The notes under the pieces are model-generated. The model worked only from the letters and a program-made list of their open reading frames with translations, did not search any database and was not told the origin of the DNA. The position numbers and the translations under genes are program-made. Below are positions 56,662 through 64,000 of a DNA stretch of 64,000 nt, one piece after another. The stretch is from Pseudomonadota bacterium (GTDB lineage: Bacteria; Pseudomonadota; Alphaproteobacteria; Puniceispirillales; Marisalimonadaceae), in assembly GCA_028382005.1 (NCBI GenBank), contig JAOESH010000002.1:62001-126000 (forward strand). Reading direction: 5' to 3'. Within the stretch, counting starts at the first letter, position 1; every line of letters starts with the position of its first letter.

Positions 56662-58065
56662 TTGTACAACTTATTTCCAGTTATCTTAAGTGGCGGCTCA
56701 GGGACAAGATTATGGCCTGCTAGTAGAAAGTCGTTACCAAAACAATTTAAAAACTTTAATAACATTGGCACTCTTTTTTCCCATACCCTAAATAGGGTAA
56801 AAGAATTAAACAATTGTAACAATTTAATAATAGTTTCTTCTAGGGATTACGAGTTTTTATTAAAAAAAGAAATTGAGAAATACAACAAAGAAAGTTTATT
56901 AATTCTTGAAGAAATATCCAAAAATACATCCGCAGCCATTTTTTTTGCAGCTAAGTTGGCATTAGAAAAATCAGCCAACGCTCTTTTGTGTATTATGCCT
57001 TCAGATCACTGGATTCCTGATTTTAAAGAATTTAAAAGTGTAATTAAAGACAGTATTAAATATGCAGAACAACAATATTGGATTACTTACGGCATTAAGC
57101 CTTCAGAGCCTTCAACAGGTTTTGGATATATCAAAGTTAGTGATACTTATCTTGAAAACATTAAAGACGTTGAGCATTTTATTGAAAAACCAGATTTTGA
57201 GATGGCAAAAGAACTTTTACAATCAAAAAGTTATTATTGGAACTCTGGAATATTTTTAGTTTCAGCTAAAAAAGTTTTAAAAAGCTTTGACGATCATAAT
57301 CCAGAAATTAGAAGTATTCTAGAAAAGGTATGGTCAAATAGAGAAAATTTCCATAATAGAAGTATCATTAAGAAATCATTTATGGAAGACATACCTAACA
57401 TTTCAATCGATAAAGCAATAATGGAATATGAGCACTTTATTAAATTAGTATCGTATGATGGTAAATGGAGTGATATTGGAAATTGGGATTCTATGAACAG
57501 ACTTTTAGTCAATCATAAAAATAGTGATGATGCTAATGCTATTCTCATTGATAGTAAGAATACTGATATACAATCTTCAGAAAGATTGATAGTTGGAATT
57601 GGACTTCAAGACTTAACAATTGTAGATGAAATGGACGCCACTTTAATTTTTAAAAAGGGTGAAGCGGAAAAGGTTAAAGAAGTAGTTAAAAAATTACAAA
57701 AAGATAATAAAAAAATAGCTGATCAATATAACTTTGAGTACAGACCATGGGGTAAATTTGAAGTGTTATTGGACTCTGACGAATGTAAGGTTAAAAAAAT
57801 TATTGTAGACCCCTCAAAATCATTGTCATACCAATATCATTTCAAAAGATCCGAACATTGGACCATTGTTTCGGGTAAGGCTGAAGTAATTTTAAACGGT
57901 ATTAGAAAAACGTATCATGTGGGTGAGTCAGTAATTATTCCAACTCAAGTAAAACATTCATTAACAAATAATGGTAAAGATTTATTAATTATTATTGAGG
58001 TGCAATATGGTTCATATTTTGGAGAAGACGATATAATAAGGGTCTCAGATCCTTACAATAGATAA
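56662..58065 (+). CDS. manC: Mannose-1-phosphate guanylyltransferase / mannose-6-phosphate isomerase
   Basis: Bifunctional type II enzyme of 467 residues giving GDP-mannose. The nucleotidyltransferase half has FPVILSGGSGTRLWPASRKSLPKQF, IMPSDHWIPD, TGFGYIK, FIEKPD and YYWNSGIFLVSA. The C-terminal cupin half, for the isomerase, has EYRPWGKFEVL, SYQYHFKRSEHWTIVSGKAEV and HVGESVIIPTQVKHSLTN. The start is a TTG at 56662, with AAGGGAAG about 7 bases upstream; the protein then begins as expected (YNLFPVILSGG). It forms a GDP-sugar group with gmd. It ends 14 bases from the convergent dehydratase gene. Confidence 0.96.
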   Translation: MYNLFPVILSGGSGTRLWPASRKSLPKQFKNFNNIGTLFSHTLNRVKELNNCNNLIIVSSRDYEFLLKKEIEKYNKESLLILEEISKNTSAAIFFAAKLALEKSANALLCIMPSDHWIPDFKEFKSVIKDSIKYAEQQYWITYGIKPSEPSTGFGYIKVSDTYLENIKDVEHFIEKPDFEMAKELLQSKSYYWNSGIFLVSAKKVLKSFDDHNPEIRSILEKVWSNRENFHNRSIIKKSFMEDIPNISIDKAIMEYEHFIKLVSYDGKWSDIGNWDSMNRLLVNHKNSDDANAILIDSKNTDIQSSERLIVGIGLQDLTIVDEMDATLIFKKGEAEKVKEVVKKLQKDNKKIADQYNFEYRPWGKFEVLLDSDECKVKKIIVDPSKSLSYQYHFKRSEHWTIVSGKAEVILNGIRKTYHVGESVIIPTQVKHSLTNNGKDLLIIIEVQYGSYFGEDDIIRVSDPYNR

Positions 58066-58079
58066 AAAATATAATTTAA

Positions 58080-59960
58080 TTAATTACTTTTATAAAACGT
58101 ACCAATATTAATAAATAAATTTTTAACTAGTTTTATATTTCCATCACATAAGGCTTTTTTTAAGGTTTCCAAATGTATTTTTAAATGTTTCCATTCAATA
58201 AATTTTTCCTGAGCTATGAAAATTTTATCTTGCTTTGTTTTTATTGGACTGTTTCCTATTAAAAGCTCTTCGTATAATTTTTCACCTTCACTTAAACCAA
58301 TAACTTTTATCTCAATATCTCCATTTGAATTATTTTGATCTTTAATTGTTTTTCCAGATAATTCTATCATTTTTTTTGCTAAATCAATTATCCTAATAGG
58401 ATCTCCCATGTTTAAGACAAAAACTTCTCCTCCTTTAGTTATTATAGACGATTTAATTACTAAACTAACAGCTTCATTAATTGTCATAAAAAATCTTGTC
58501 ACTTTAGGATCAGTTAGAGTAATTGGCCCACCTTTTTTAATTTGATTCAGAAACTTAGGAACAACCGAGCCAGATGATCCTAATACATTTCCAAATCTCA
58601 CCATAGAATACTTTGTATTTTTTGATTTTTTTTGAAATGCTTGTATAATAAGCTCAGATAATCTTTTTGATGCCCCCATTATGTTGCTTGGTCTAACAGC
58701 TTTATCAGTACTTATAAGAACAAAATTTGATAATTTGTACTTTAAGGAAAGTTCAGCTAAATTTAAAGTTCCAAAAACATTATTATTTATGCCAGTAATA
58801 GGGTTTTCTTCAACCAATTTGACATGTTTGTATGCTGCAGCATGGAAAATAGTATCAGGTTTGTATTTTTGAAATATTTTTTCTATGTTTGGTTTGTCAA
58901 GTATTGAAACCAAACATGGAATTATTTTTACTTGTTTAGAAAGATTTGATGATTCAATTTCTTGTTGTATAGAATATAAGGAAAACTCGTTTAATTCTAT
59001 AATAATTATTGTTTTAGGTGACAATTGAGAAATTTGGCGACATAGTTCACTCCCTATAGAACCGCCTCCTCCAGTAATAATAATATTTTTATTTTTGACA
59101 TTAGAATTAGAGGATAATGATTTTAAGTTAATTGAAGATCTTCCAAGTAATTCATCAATGTTTAAACTATTAATATTAGAGCTGTAAATATTACCAGAAG
59201 TTAATTCATTTAAATTCGGTATAGAACGAATGGGTATGTCTAAAATTTGAATACTAGATAATATTTTAATTTTATTATGAATTGTCAAAGAAGAAATTGC
59301 TAAGAAAACCAACTCAATATTAAATTTCTCTTTTAGTTTATTAAGCTGTTTAGGATTGTAAATAGTTCTATTGTTTATTTTAGTACCTTGTAAAGAGACG
59401 TTGTCATCTATAAAACCAACACAATTGATTTCAATGTTACCATCAATGATCGTAGCTAACTGTCTACCTGAATCACCTGCACCATATATGAAACAATTTT
59501 TAGTCTTTATCTTTTTTGTTGTGTTATTTAAAAATTTTAAGAATATATACTTTATTAAAGCCCGGGAGGATAAAATACTAAATGATAATAAAATTGGCTG
59601 AATAATTCCAATTGTTCTAGGTGTGTTTTCAAAACTATTTAAAGTAAATATGAAACAAAAAACTAAGCTATATAAAAGTAATACCTTAGTTAATTGTATA
59701 AATGTCTCTAGACCAGAGTAGCGATTAATTGATTTGTGAATTTGAAAAAAAAATATTAAACCTATCAAAAGTATTAAAGATATAAATGAAGGGTATAAAG
59801 GAATTTCATAAATAGAATAAAATTTATCCATTCTTAAAGAAAATGCTAACCATAAAGTAAAATAGCAAATACAAATATCAAATATAATAAAGATATATCT
59901 GTTTGGACCTAGGTTGTTATAAATATAATTAATAAGTGCAAAAATTATTCGTCTCAACAT
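58080..59960 (-). CDS. Membrane nucleotide-sugar 4,6-dehydratase (WbpM/CapD/PglF family)
   Basis: A 626-residue protein with four N-terminal transmembrane helices, a first Rossmann-like domain (CFIYGAGDSGRQLATII) and a C-terminal SDR domain (IIITGGGGSIGSELCRQI). The catalytic block is LISTDKAVRPSNIMGASKRLSELI, with Met-Gly in place of the usual Tyr of Tyr-x3-Lys, as in WbpM/FlaA1-type enzymes. It should convert UDP-GlcNAc to a 4-keto-6-deoxy product used for the first sugars of O-antigen repeats (bacillosamine, QuiNAc or FucNAc). It lies 34 bases downstream of the initiating sugar transferase gene, the normal pairing. Confidence 0.93.
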   Translation of the reverse strand: MLRRIIFALINYIYNNLGPNRYIFIIFDICICYFTLWLAFSLRMDKFYSIYEIPLYPSFISLILLIGLIFFFQIHKSINRYSGLETFIQLTKVLLLYSLVFCFIFTLNSFENTPRTIGIIQPILLSFSILSSRALIKYIFLKFLNNTTKKIKTKNCFIYGAGDSGRQLATIIDGNIEINCVGFIDDNVSLQGTKINNRTIYNPKQLNKLKEKFNIELVFLAISSLTIHNKIKILSSIQILDIPIRSIPNLNELTSGNIYSSNINSLNIDELLGRSSINLKSLSSNSNVKNKNIIITGGGGSIGSELCRQISQLSPKTIIIIELNEFSLYSIQQEIESSNLSKQVKIIPCLVSILDKPNIEKIFQKYKPDTIFHAAAYKHVKLVEENPITGINNNVFGTLNLAELSLKYKLSNFVLISTDKAVRPSNIMGASKRLSELIIQAFQKKSKNTKYSMVRFGNVLGSSGSVVPKFLNQIKKGGPITLTDPKVTRFFMTINEAVSLVIKSSIITKGGEVFVLNMGDPIRIIDLAKKMIELSGKTIKDQNNSNGDIEIKVIGLSEGEKLYEELLIGNSPIKTKQDKIFIAQEKFIEWKHLKIHLETLKKALCDGNIKLVKNLFINIGTFYKSN

Positions 59961-59994
59961 TTTATTTCACTCTAACAATGCAATTTAGTAGGTA

Positions 59995-60561
59995 TTAATG
60001 CTTTATATCTTTCATTTTGATAACTTTTAAAAAGGTTAGATATAAAATTTTTAGATCTAAAATAAAAGACTTGTTGTCTTCATAAAATCGTTCTATTGAA
60101 ACTTTTTCATGTATGGAGACCTCATCTCTACCGTTAACTTGAGCCCAGCCAGTTAAACCAGGTGTCGATAAATGAATATCAAATTTTTCTCTTAATGTCA
60201 TTAAATCAAATTGATTAAATAAAGCCGGTCTAGGTCCAACAAATGACATGTCTCCTATTAAGATACTCCATAATTGTGGTATTTCATCTAAGCTTGTTTT
60301 TCTTAAAAAACTACCAATCTTTGTTACATATTTTTCGCTTTCATTTAACAAATTTGTTGCTAACTGCGGGGTGTTTGTTTTCATGCTTCTAAATTTGGGC
60401 ATTAAAAAAAAATTTTTATTTTTACCAAATCTTTTACTATAAAATATGGCAGGTCCAGGTGTATCTAATTTAATAATAATAAAAATACATAAAAATGGGA
60501 AAAACAAAATTATGATACACAATATTGATAATATAATGTCAAAATATCTTTTTATATACAT
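59995..60561 (-). CDS. Initiating sugar transferase (PglC/WcaJ-type polyprenyl-phosphate glycosyl-1-phosphate transferase)
   Basis: Transfers the first sugar-1-phosphate of a repeat unit to undecaprenyl phosphate. This short form has 188 residues with one membrane-embedded N-terminal helix (ILSILCIIILFFPFLCIFIII). DTPGPAIFYSKRFGKN, FRSMKTN, TKIGSFLRKTSLDEIPQLWSIL, GDMSFVGPRPAL and LSTPGLTGWAQVNGRDE are all family blocks. The size and the Asp-Glu (SLDEIPQ) match the PglC group. It is placed upstream of the WbpM-type dehydratase, so the first sugar is likely a 6-deoxy-HexNAc. No acetyltransferase or aminotransferase for it is in the window. Confidence 0.95.
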   Translation of the reverse strand: MYIKRYFDIILSILCIIILFFPFLCIFIIIKLDTPGPAIFYSKRFGKNKNFFLMPKFRSMKTNTPQLATNLLNESEKYVTKIGSFLRKTSLDEIPQLWSILIGDMSFVGPRPALFNQFDLMTLREKFDIHLSTPGLTGWAQVNGRDEVSIHEKVSIERFYEDNKSFILDLKILYLTFLKVIKMKDIKH

Positions 60562-60801
60562 GGTATTTTATTAACATAAATAAATTGAAAAAAAAATATT
60601 GAATTATAGTATATAGAATTTTACTAATGATGTGAATAATGTTTAAGTATGCAAATAAAATTCAAATTAATTAATCATTTTTAATAAATAACAATTTTAA
60701 GTCTATTGACGTCATATAAAAGGATTTGGAAATATGTTACTTGCATAATCAAAATGAAAAATATGTCTAGGTGTTTTCTCTAAAATATATTTTTTTTAAA
60801 T
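60562..60801. other. Gap upstream of the sugar transferase gene
   Basis: About 240 very AT-rich bases separate the end of the decayed neuA-like gene from the sugar transferase start, both leftward. It should hold the promoter of the transferase-dehydratase pair. On the minus strand, TATAAT lies at 60603-60608, and TTCACA at 60631-60636 is a weak -35, but 22 bases apart. I see no gene or structured RNA here. Confidence 0.3.
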
Positions 60802-61423
60802 TTATTTTTTCCATTGTTTGCTATTGTGATTGAATAAAAAATTTGCCCACAATAGCTCTAACTCAGTGTCTATATCTACTGATCTCTTTTGGGACGCAAT
60901 TTAATTTTAATTTACCTTCAAACATATTATTATTTTTTAATACAAAGTTATGATTTATAACATAACATGCTGTTGTCATATCGAAATACTTTTCTGCATA
61001 CTTTTCGTTATTCTCTCTGATAATATTGAATGACGGGTTTCTATAACTATCTGTAAAAGATATTACACCATCACAGTCGTTTGAATTATAAATATCAATT
61101 GCTTTTTCTATATCAATTTTATTTCTTAAAGGAGCTGTCGTTGGAAGAATTACAATCATTTTAATTTTTTCTAATTTAAAGTTTGTAATTGCATGTTGCC
61201 ATACCTCCCATTCAGGTCTTAAAAAAGGAATTTTTGCACCATATTTTTTTCCTTTATTGGCAATATTAATGCAGTCTGTAGAAAGTATTAATTCATTAAT
61301 ATTTTTGCAACTCTGTGCATGAGAAATGCTATGAGCAAGTAATGATTTATTATTTATTTTTAACAAATTTTTTCCAGGAAGTCCTTTAGAGCCTCCCCTT
61401 GCACATATCAAGCATAAAATCAT
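60802..61423 (-). pseudogene. Frameshifted acylneuraminate cytidylyltransferase (NeuA/LegF/PtmB-like)
   Basis: Would activate a sialic-acid-like sugar as its CMP form. The frame from 61423 gives CLICARGGSKGLPGKNLLKINNKSLLAHSI, STDCINIANKGKKYGA, ILPTTAPLRNKIDI and YFDMTTACYVIN, all NeuA markers. It then ends early at 60863 with VPKEISRYRH. In another frame the normal ending follows at once: RSVDIDTELELLWANFL, running to a stop at 60802. The two join if GAGATC at about 60881-60886 is short by two bases of a GAGAGA run. In addition FLRPEWEVWQHAI lacks about eight residues normally found between RP and the EW. Two lesions suggest a dead gene; the frameshift alone could be a sequence error. Confidence 0.8.
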
Positions 61424-61443
61424 AATGTCCTGACTATGTTGAA

Positions 61444-62481
61444 TTATTTAAATGATCGTTTGATTTTTTTTAATTCTTCTGGTGTACCAATATCAATCCA
61501 TTCCTCATGCATATGAAATATATATACGCGTTTATTTTTATCTTTTAATTTTTTTAAAATATGAGGCATAGAAATTTTTTGATTTTCTTTTATAAACTTT
61601 GTCACTTTGCTTTCAACAACATAAATACCGGCATTTATGTAAGTTATCCATGATGGTTTTTCATCAAAATCTAATAGTTCAATTCCACTATATCTAATTA
61701 CCCCATATGGATTTTTAATCTCATTTTTTAGAACTGCCATTGTGGCAATGCCATCATTTAGAATATGAAAATCCAATAATTTTTTATAACCAATTTTAGA
61801 GATGATGTCTCCGTTAGTTATTACTATTGGTCCATTAAATTTACTCATAAGCTTCAAGCTTCCTCCAGTACCTAGAGGTTTTTTTTCCTTAATATAAGTT
61901 ATTTTAACATCAAAATTTTCACCATTTCCAAAATAGTTCTCAATAACTTCAGATTTATAATGTGTCGCTATAAAAATATTTATGAATTTTTCATCTCTCG
62001 CTTTTTTTATAATATGTTCTAAAACTGGTCTACCACCTATTTTTAACATAGGTTTAGGACAATTCTTAGTTAATTTACCTAATCTTGTTCCGAAGCCACC
62101 TGCCATTATTAATAAAGGGGGATTTTCTTTAATACTTAAAAATGTGTCTGGGAAATAACAATTAATTATTTTTTGGTTTTCATCTACAACTGGTAATGAT
62201 TTGTATTTTTCTTTGACAAATAAATTATAAACATCAGTTTTTGTCGTGTTTGCAAGCACATATTTTGGTTTTTTGTTCATAATTAAACTGATATCATCTT
62301 TTAATGATAGGCCGTTTGCTAAACCTTTTCTAATATCTCCATCAGTAATAGTAGCCAATAGTTTATTGGATTTATCTACAACTATTACTATCAACAATCC
62401 TGTTCTTGAAAGTGAATTAATAGCGTCTATAATCAATTTGTTCTCATTAAGGAGAATTGATTTCAAATTTTCTTTTATCAT
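61444..62481 (-). CDS. CBS-domain nucleotidyltransferase (PtmE-like)
   Basis: A 345-residue protein. Two CBS motifs occupy about residues 1-120 (VVDKSNKLLATITDGDIRKGL, SLPVVDENQKIINCYF). A sugar-phosphate nucleotidyltransferase follows: LLIMAGGFGTRLGKLTKNCPKPMLKIGGRPVLEHII, KKPLGTGGSLKLM, ITNGDIIS and NAGIYVVESKV, ending in EWIDIGTPEELKK. The combination matches PtmE, the glucosamine-1-phosphate guanylyltransferase of legionaminic acid synthesis in Campylobacter, and other GDP- or NDP-sugar enzymes. CBS domains may sense adenosine nucleotides. It is followed after 20 bases by the decayed neuA-like gene, so the two probably belonged to one nonulosonic acid pathway. Confidence 0.87.
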   Translation of the reverse strand: MIKENLKSILLNENKLIIDAINSLSRTGLLIVIVVDKSNKLLATITDGDIRKGLANGLSLKDDISLIMNKKPKYVLANTTKTDVYNLFVKEKYKSLPVVDENQKIINCYFPDTFLSIKENPPLLIMAGGFGTRLGKLTKNCPKPMLKIGGRPVLEHIIKKARDEKFINIFIATHYKSEVIENYFGNGENFDVKITYIKEKKPLGTGGSLKLMSKFNGPIVITNGDIISKIGYKKLLDFHILNDGIATMAVLKNEIKNPYGVIRYSGIELLDFDEKPSWITYINAGIYVVESKVTKFIKENQKISMPHILKKLKDKNKRVYIFHMHEEWIDIGTPEELKKIKRSFK

Positions 62482-62721
62482 TAAATCTCACTTATGTGAT
62501 TTCTAAGAGAAATATGTTTATTAAATATGGATAGTAATTTACATCAAAAAAAACACGATTAACAATCTTTTCTTTCTTAAACATAGTCAACGTATTACTT
62601 CTTATATAATGAATAATTATTTTGTTTGTTATTTAATTTTTATTTGAAAAAAATTATCTATTCAAAATTAAATAGTTGATGTAAAATTATTTATATATTA
62701 TTTAATTTCATAGAAAAAATA
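62482..62721. promoter_or_regulatory. Divergent control region between the PtmE-like and MurQ-like genes
   Basis: The 240 AT-rich bases between two divergent genes should carry promoters for both transcription units. TATAAT occurs near 62603 on the plus strand, but it lies over 100 bases before the MurQ-like start and lacks a convincing -35. I see no open frame, tRNA or strong hairpin. Confidence 0.3.
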
Positions 62722-63459
62722 ATGAGTACAGAAAACAGACCACCAGAAAATTTGTGGGTAGACAAAATGTCTATCGATAAAGCAACACAGGTAATGTTGG
62801 ATAATCAAGAAAAATCAATTTGGGCTATTCAAAAAGCTTTACCTCAAATAAATATTGTTATCTCCAAAATATATGAAAAATTAAAAAATAATTCTAAAAG
62901 TAGACTAATATTTGCTGGAGCTGGTTCATCTGCAAGAATTGGGGTGCAAGATGCTGTTGAATTATATCCAACCTTTGGATGGCCCAAAAATAGAGTAGGT
63001 TTTATGATTGCGGGTGGTAAAGAGGCTATAACAACCTCTGTTGAGGGAGCTGAAGATAATATATTTGATCCACATGACATTGCTGATGAAATTAATTTAT
63101 CATCAAATGACATTTTAATAGCTCTTGCAGCTAGTGGTAACACACCTTTTACAAGAGAGTGTTTAATACAGTCAAATTTAAAAAACTCACTATCAATAGC
63201 AATTTCAAATAACAAAGAAGGCTTAATATTAAAAGAAGCAAATCATTGTATTGTTTTAGATACAGGTTATGAAATAATAGCAGGATCTACTCGATTAAAA
63301 GCAGCTACAGCTCAAAAAATTTGTTTGAATATTTTATCTTCCATGATAATGACCAAGTTAGGTTTTGTGAAGAACGGTTTAATGACACACTTCATTCCTT
63401 CAAATCAAAAGTTAAAAAAAAGAAAAATAGAAGTTTTAAAACAAATAAAGAAAATATAA
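62722..63459 (+). CDS. MurQ-like SIS-domain protein (N-acetylmuramic acid 6-phosphate etherase homologue), short form
   Basis: Starts STENRPPENLWVDKMSIDKA, like MurQ leaders, then one SIS domain: LIFAGAGSSARIGVQDAVELYPTFG and the GKEAITTSVEGAEDN block. Both hold Glu residues matching catalytic Glu83 and Glu114 of E. coli MurQ. AASGNTPFTRECL and EIIAGSTRLKAATAQKICLNILSS complete the family pattern. MurQ splits MurNAc-6-phosphate into GlcNAc-6-phosphate and lactate. The protein has 245 residues against about 300; the C-terminal helical domain is missing. Activity is therefore likely but not certain. With anmK it would complete the anhydroMurNAc salvage route. No ribosome-binding site is clear. 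A second SIS gene starts 4 bases downstream. Confidence 0.82.
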   Translation: MSTENRPPENLWVDKMSIDKATQVMLDNQEKSIWAIQKALPQINIVISKIYEKLKNNSKSRLIFAGAGSSARIGVQDAVELYPTFGWPKNRVGFMIAGGKEAITTSVEGAEDNIFDPHDIADEINLSSNDILIALAASGNTPFTRECLIQSNLKNSLSIAISNNKEGLILKEANHCIVLDTGYEIIAGSTRLKAATAQKICLNILSSMIMTKLGFVKNGLMTHFIPSNQKLKKRKIEVLKQIKKI

Positions 63460-63463
63460 ATAA

Positions 63464-64000
63464 ATGGTAAATATTAGTAAAAGTTTCTTAAATGATTATT
63501 TGGATAATTTAAATAAATTATCTAATGATTTGGATAAGTCCACTTTAATTAGTGTTTCTGAAGAAATAATTGAATCTGTAAATTCTAAAGGATCTGTCAT
63601 CATAGTTGGAAACGGAGGCAGTGCAGCTATTGCTAGTCACGTTGCGGTTGATTTTCTGAAAGCTGTAGGGATAAGAGCTTTTACTTTTAATGAAAGTAGT
63701 TTAATTACTTGCTATGCTAATGATTTTGGATATGAAAATTGGGTTAAAGAGGCTTTAAAAAGTCATGCTCAACCAAATGACATTGTAATTTTAATTAGTA
63801 GCAGCGGAGAATCTCTTAACATTTTAAACGCCGCGAAATATACAAGAAAGAATGATTTAAGTTTAGTTACATTTAGTGGATTTAATAAGAATAATTCTCT
63901 TTCAAATTTAGGTGAATTTAATATATGGGTTGATAGTTCTAATTATAATTATGTAGAGATTATCCATAATCAATTTTTGCTGATGTTAGTAGATTTGGTT
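63464..64000 (+). CDS. GmhA-like SIS-domain sugar isomerase (partial, runs off the window)
   Basis: The frame from the ATG at 63464 is open to the last base, 179 codons. IIVGNGGSAAIASHVAVDFLKA (about residues 43-64) and LISSSGESLNILNAAKY are the SIS sugar-phosphate-binding loops. NYVEIIHNQFLLMLVDLV near the end matches the C-terminal helix of phosphoheptose isomerase (GmhA), which carries catalytic Glu and His. GmhA makes D-glycero-D-manno-heptose 7-phosphate from sedoheptulose 7-phosphate; related proteins in glycan clusters act on other phosphosugars. It lies 4 bases after the MurQ-like gene, so they are co-transcribed. The end is outside the window. Confidence 0.85.
   Translation, partial: MVNISKSFLNDYLDNLNKLSNDLDKSTLISVSEEIIESVNSKGSVIIVGNGGSAAIASHVAVDFLKAVGIRAFTFNESSLITCYANDFGYENWVKEALKSHAQPNDIVILISSSGESLNILNAAKYTRKNDLSLVTFSGFNKNNSLSNLGEFNIWVDSSNYNYVEIIHNQFLLMLVDLV

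Noticed and set aside
60562-60801. Hidden small gene upstream of the sugar transferase
   Set aside because: All frames are short and broken by stops; no similarity to known proteins is visible.
41046-64000. Envelope region as a recently acquired genomic island
   Set aside because: I see no integrase, transposase, tRNA or direct repeats at its edges, and base composition by eye matches the rest of the window. Gene decay shows turnover but not a defined island.

Overview
The window is a stretch of chromosome from a strongly AT-rich, compact alphaproteobacterium, probably a streamlined marine planktonic lineage (SAR11-, HIMB59- or AEGEAN-169-like). I cannot assign it more closely from sequence alone. 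The reasons are the gene orders ffh-rpsP-rimM-trmD-rplS-leuCDB-asd and sdhCDAB ... mdh-sucCD-sucAB-lpd, the LDH-like malate dehydrogenase, very short gaps, and convergent genes that share stop codons. TGA is used as a stop, so the code is standard. I see no rRNA, tRNA, CRISPR array, prophage or insertion sequence.

Layout. 1-7.5 kb: end of ffh, ribosomal and tRNA/rRNA-modification genes, leucine biosynthesis, aspartate-semialdehyde dehydrogenase and an EamA transporter. 7.5-21 kb: a nearly complete TCA block (succinate dehydrogenase, a ZapE-type ATPase, malate dehydrogenase, succinyl-CoA synthetase, 2-oxoglutarate dehydrogenase E1/E2/E3). 21-41 kb: mixed metabolic and transport genes (SMR and MFS transporters, class II aldolase-like protein, 3-hydroxyisobutyrate-type dehydrogenases, HtpG, acyl-CoA dehydrogenase, a GldA/GldF/GldG/DUF4340 export operon, amidase, aminotransferase, gamma-glutamyltransferase, a TcuA-like flavoprotein). 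41-64 kb: cell-envelope genes. These are glycosyltransferases, an O-antigen ligase/polymerase-like protein, AmpG, a YkuD protein, a membrane pyrophosphatase, nucleotide-sugar enzymes, a GH84 hexosaminidase, a PIG-L deacetylase, AnmK, an initiating sugar transferase and MurQ-like/GmhA-like SIS proteins.

The envelope region combines two themes. One is surface polysaccharide synthesis: epimerases, Gmd, ManC, a WbpM-type dehydratase and a PglC-type transferase. It contains two decayed genes, a stub of fcl after gmd and a frameshifted neuA-like cytidylyltransferase. The other theme is cell-wall recycling: AmpG, a YkuD protein without a signal peptide, a GH84 glucosaminidase without a signal peptide, AnmK and a MurQ homologue.

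The most unusual feature is sucB. Its E3/E1-binding (peripheral subunit-binding) domain lies in front of the lipoyl domain instead of between lipoyl and catalytic domains. An internal ATG with a Shine-Dalgarno-like sequence sits exactly at the normal sucB start. The membrane pyrophosphatase also carries residues of the K+-dependent class, so it may pump Na+ rather than only H+.
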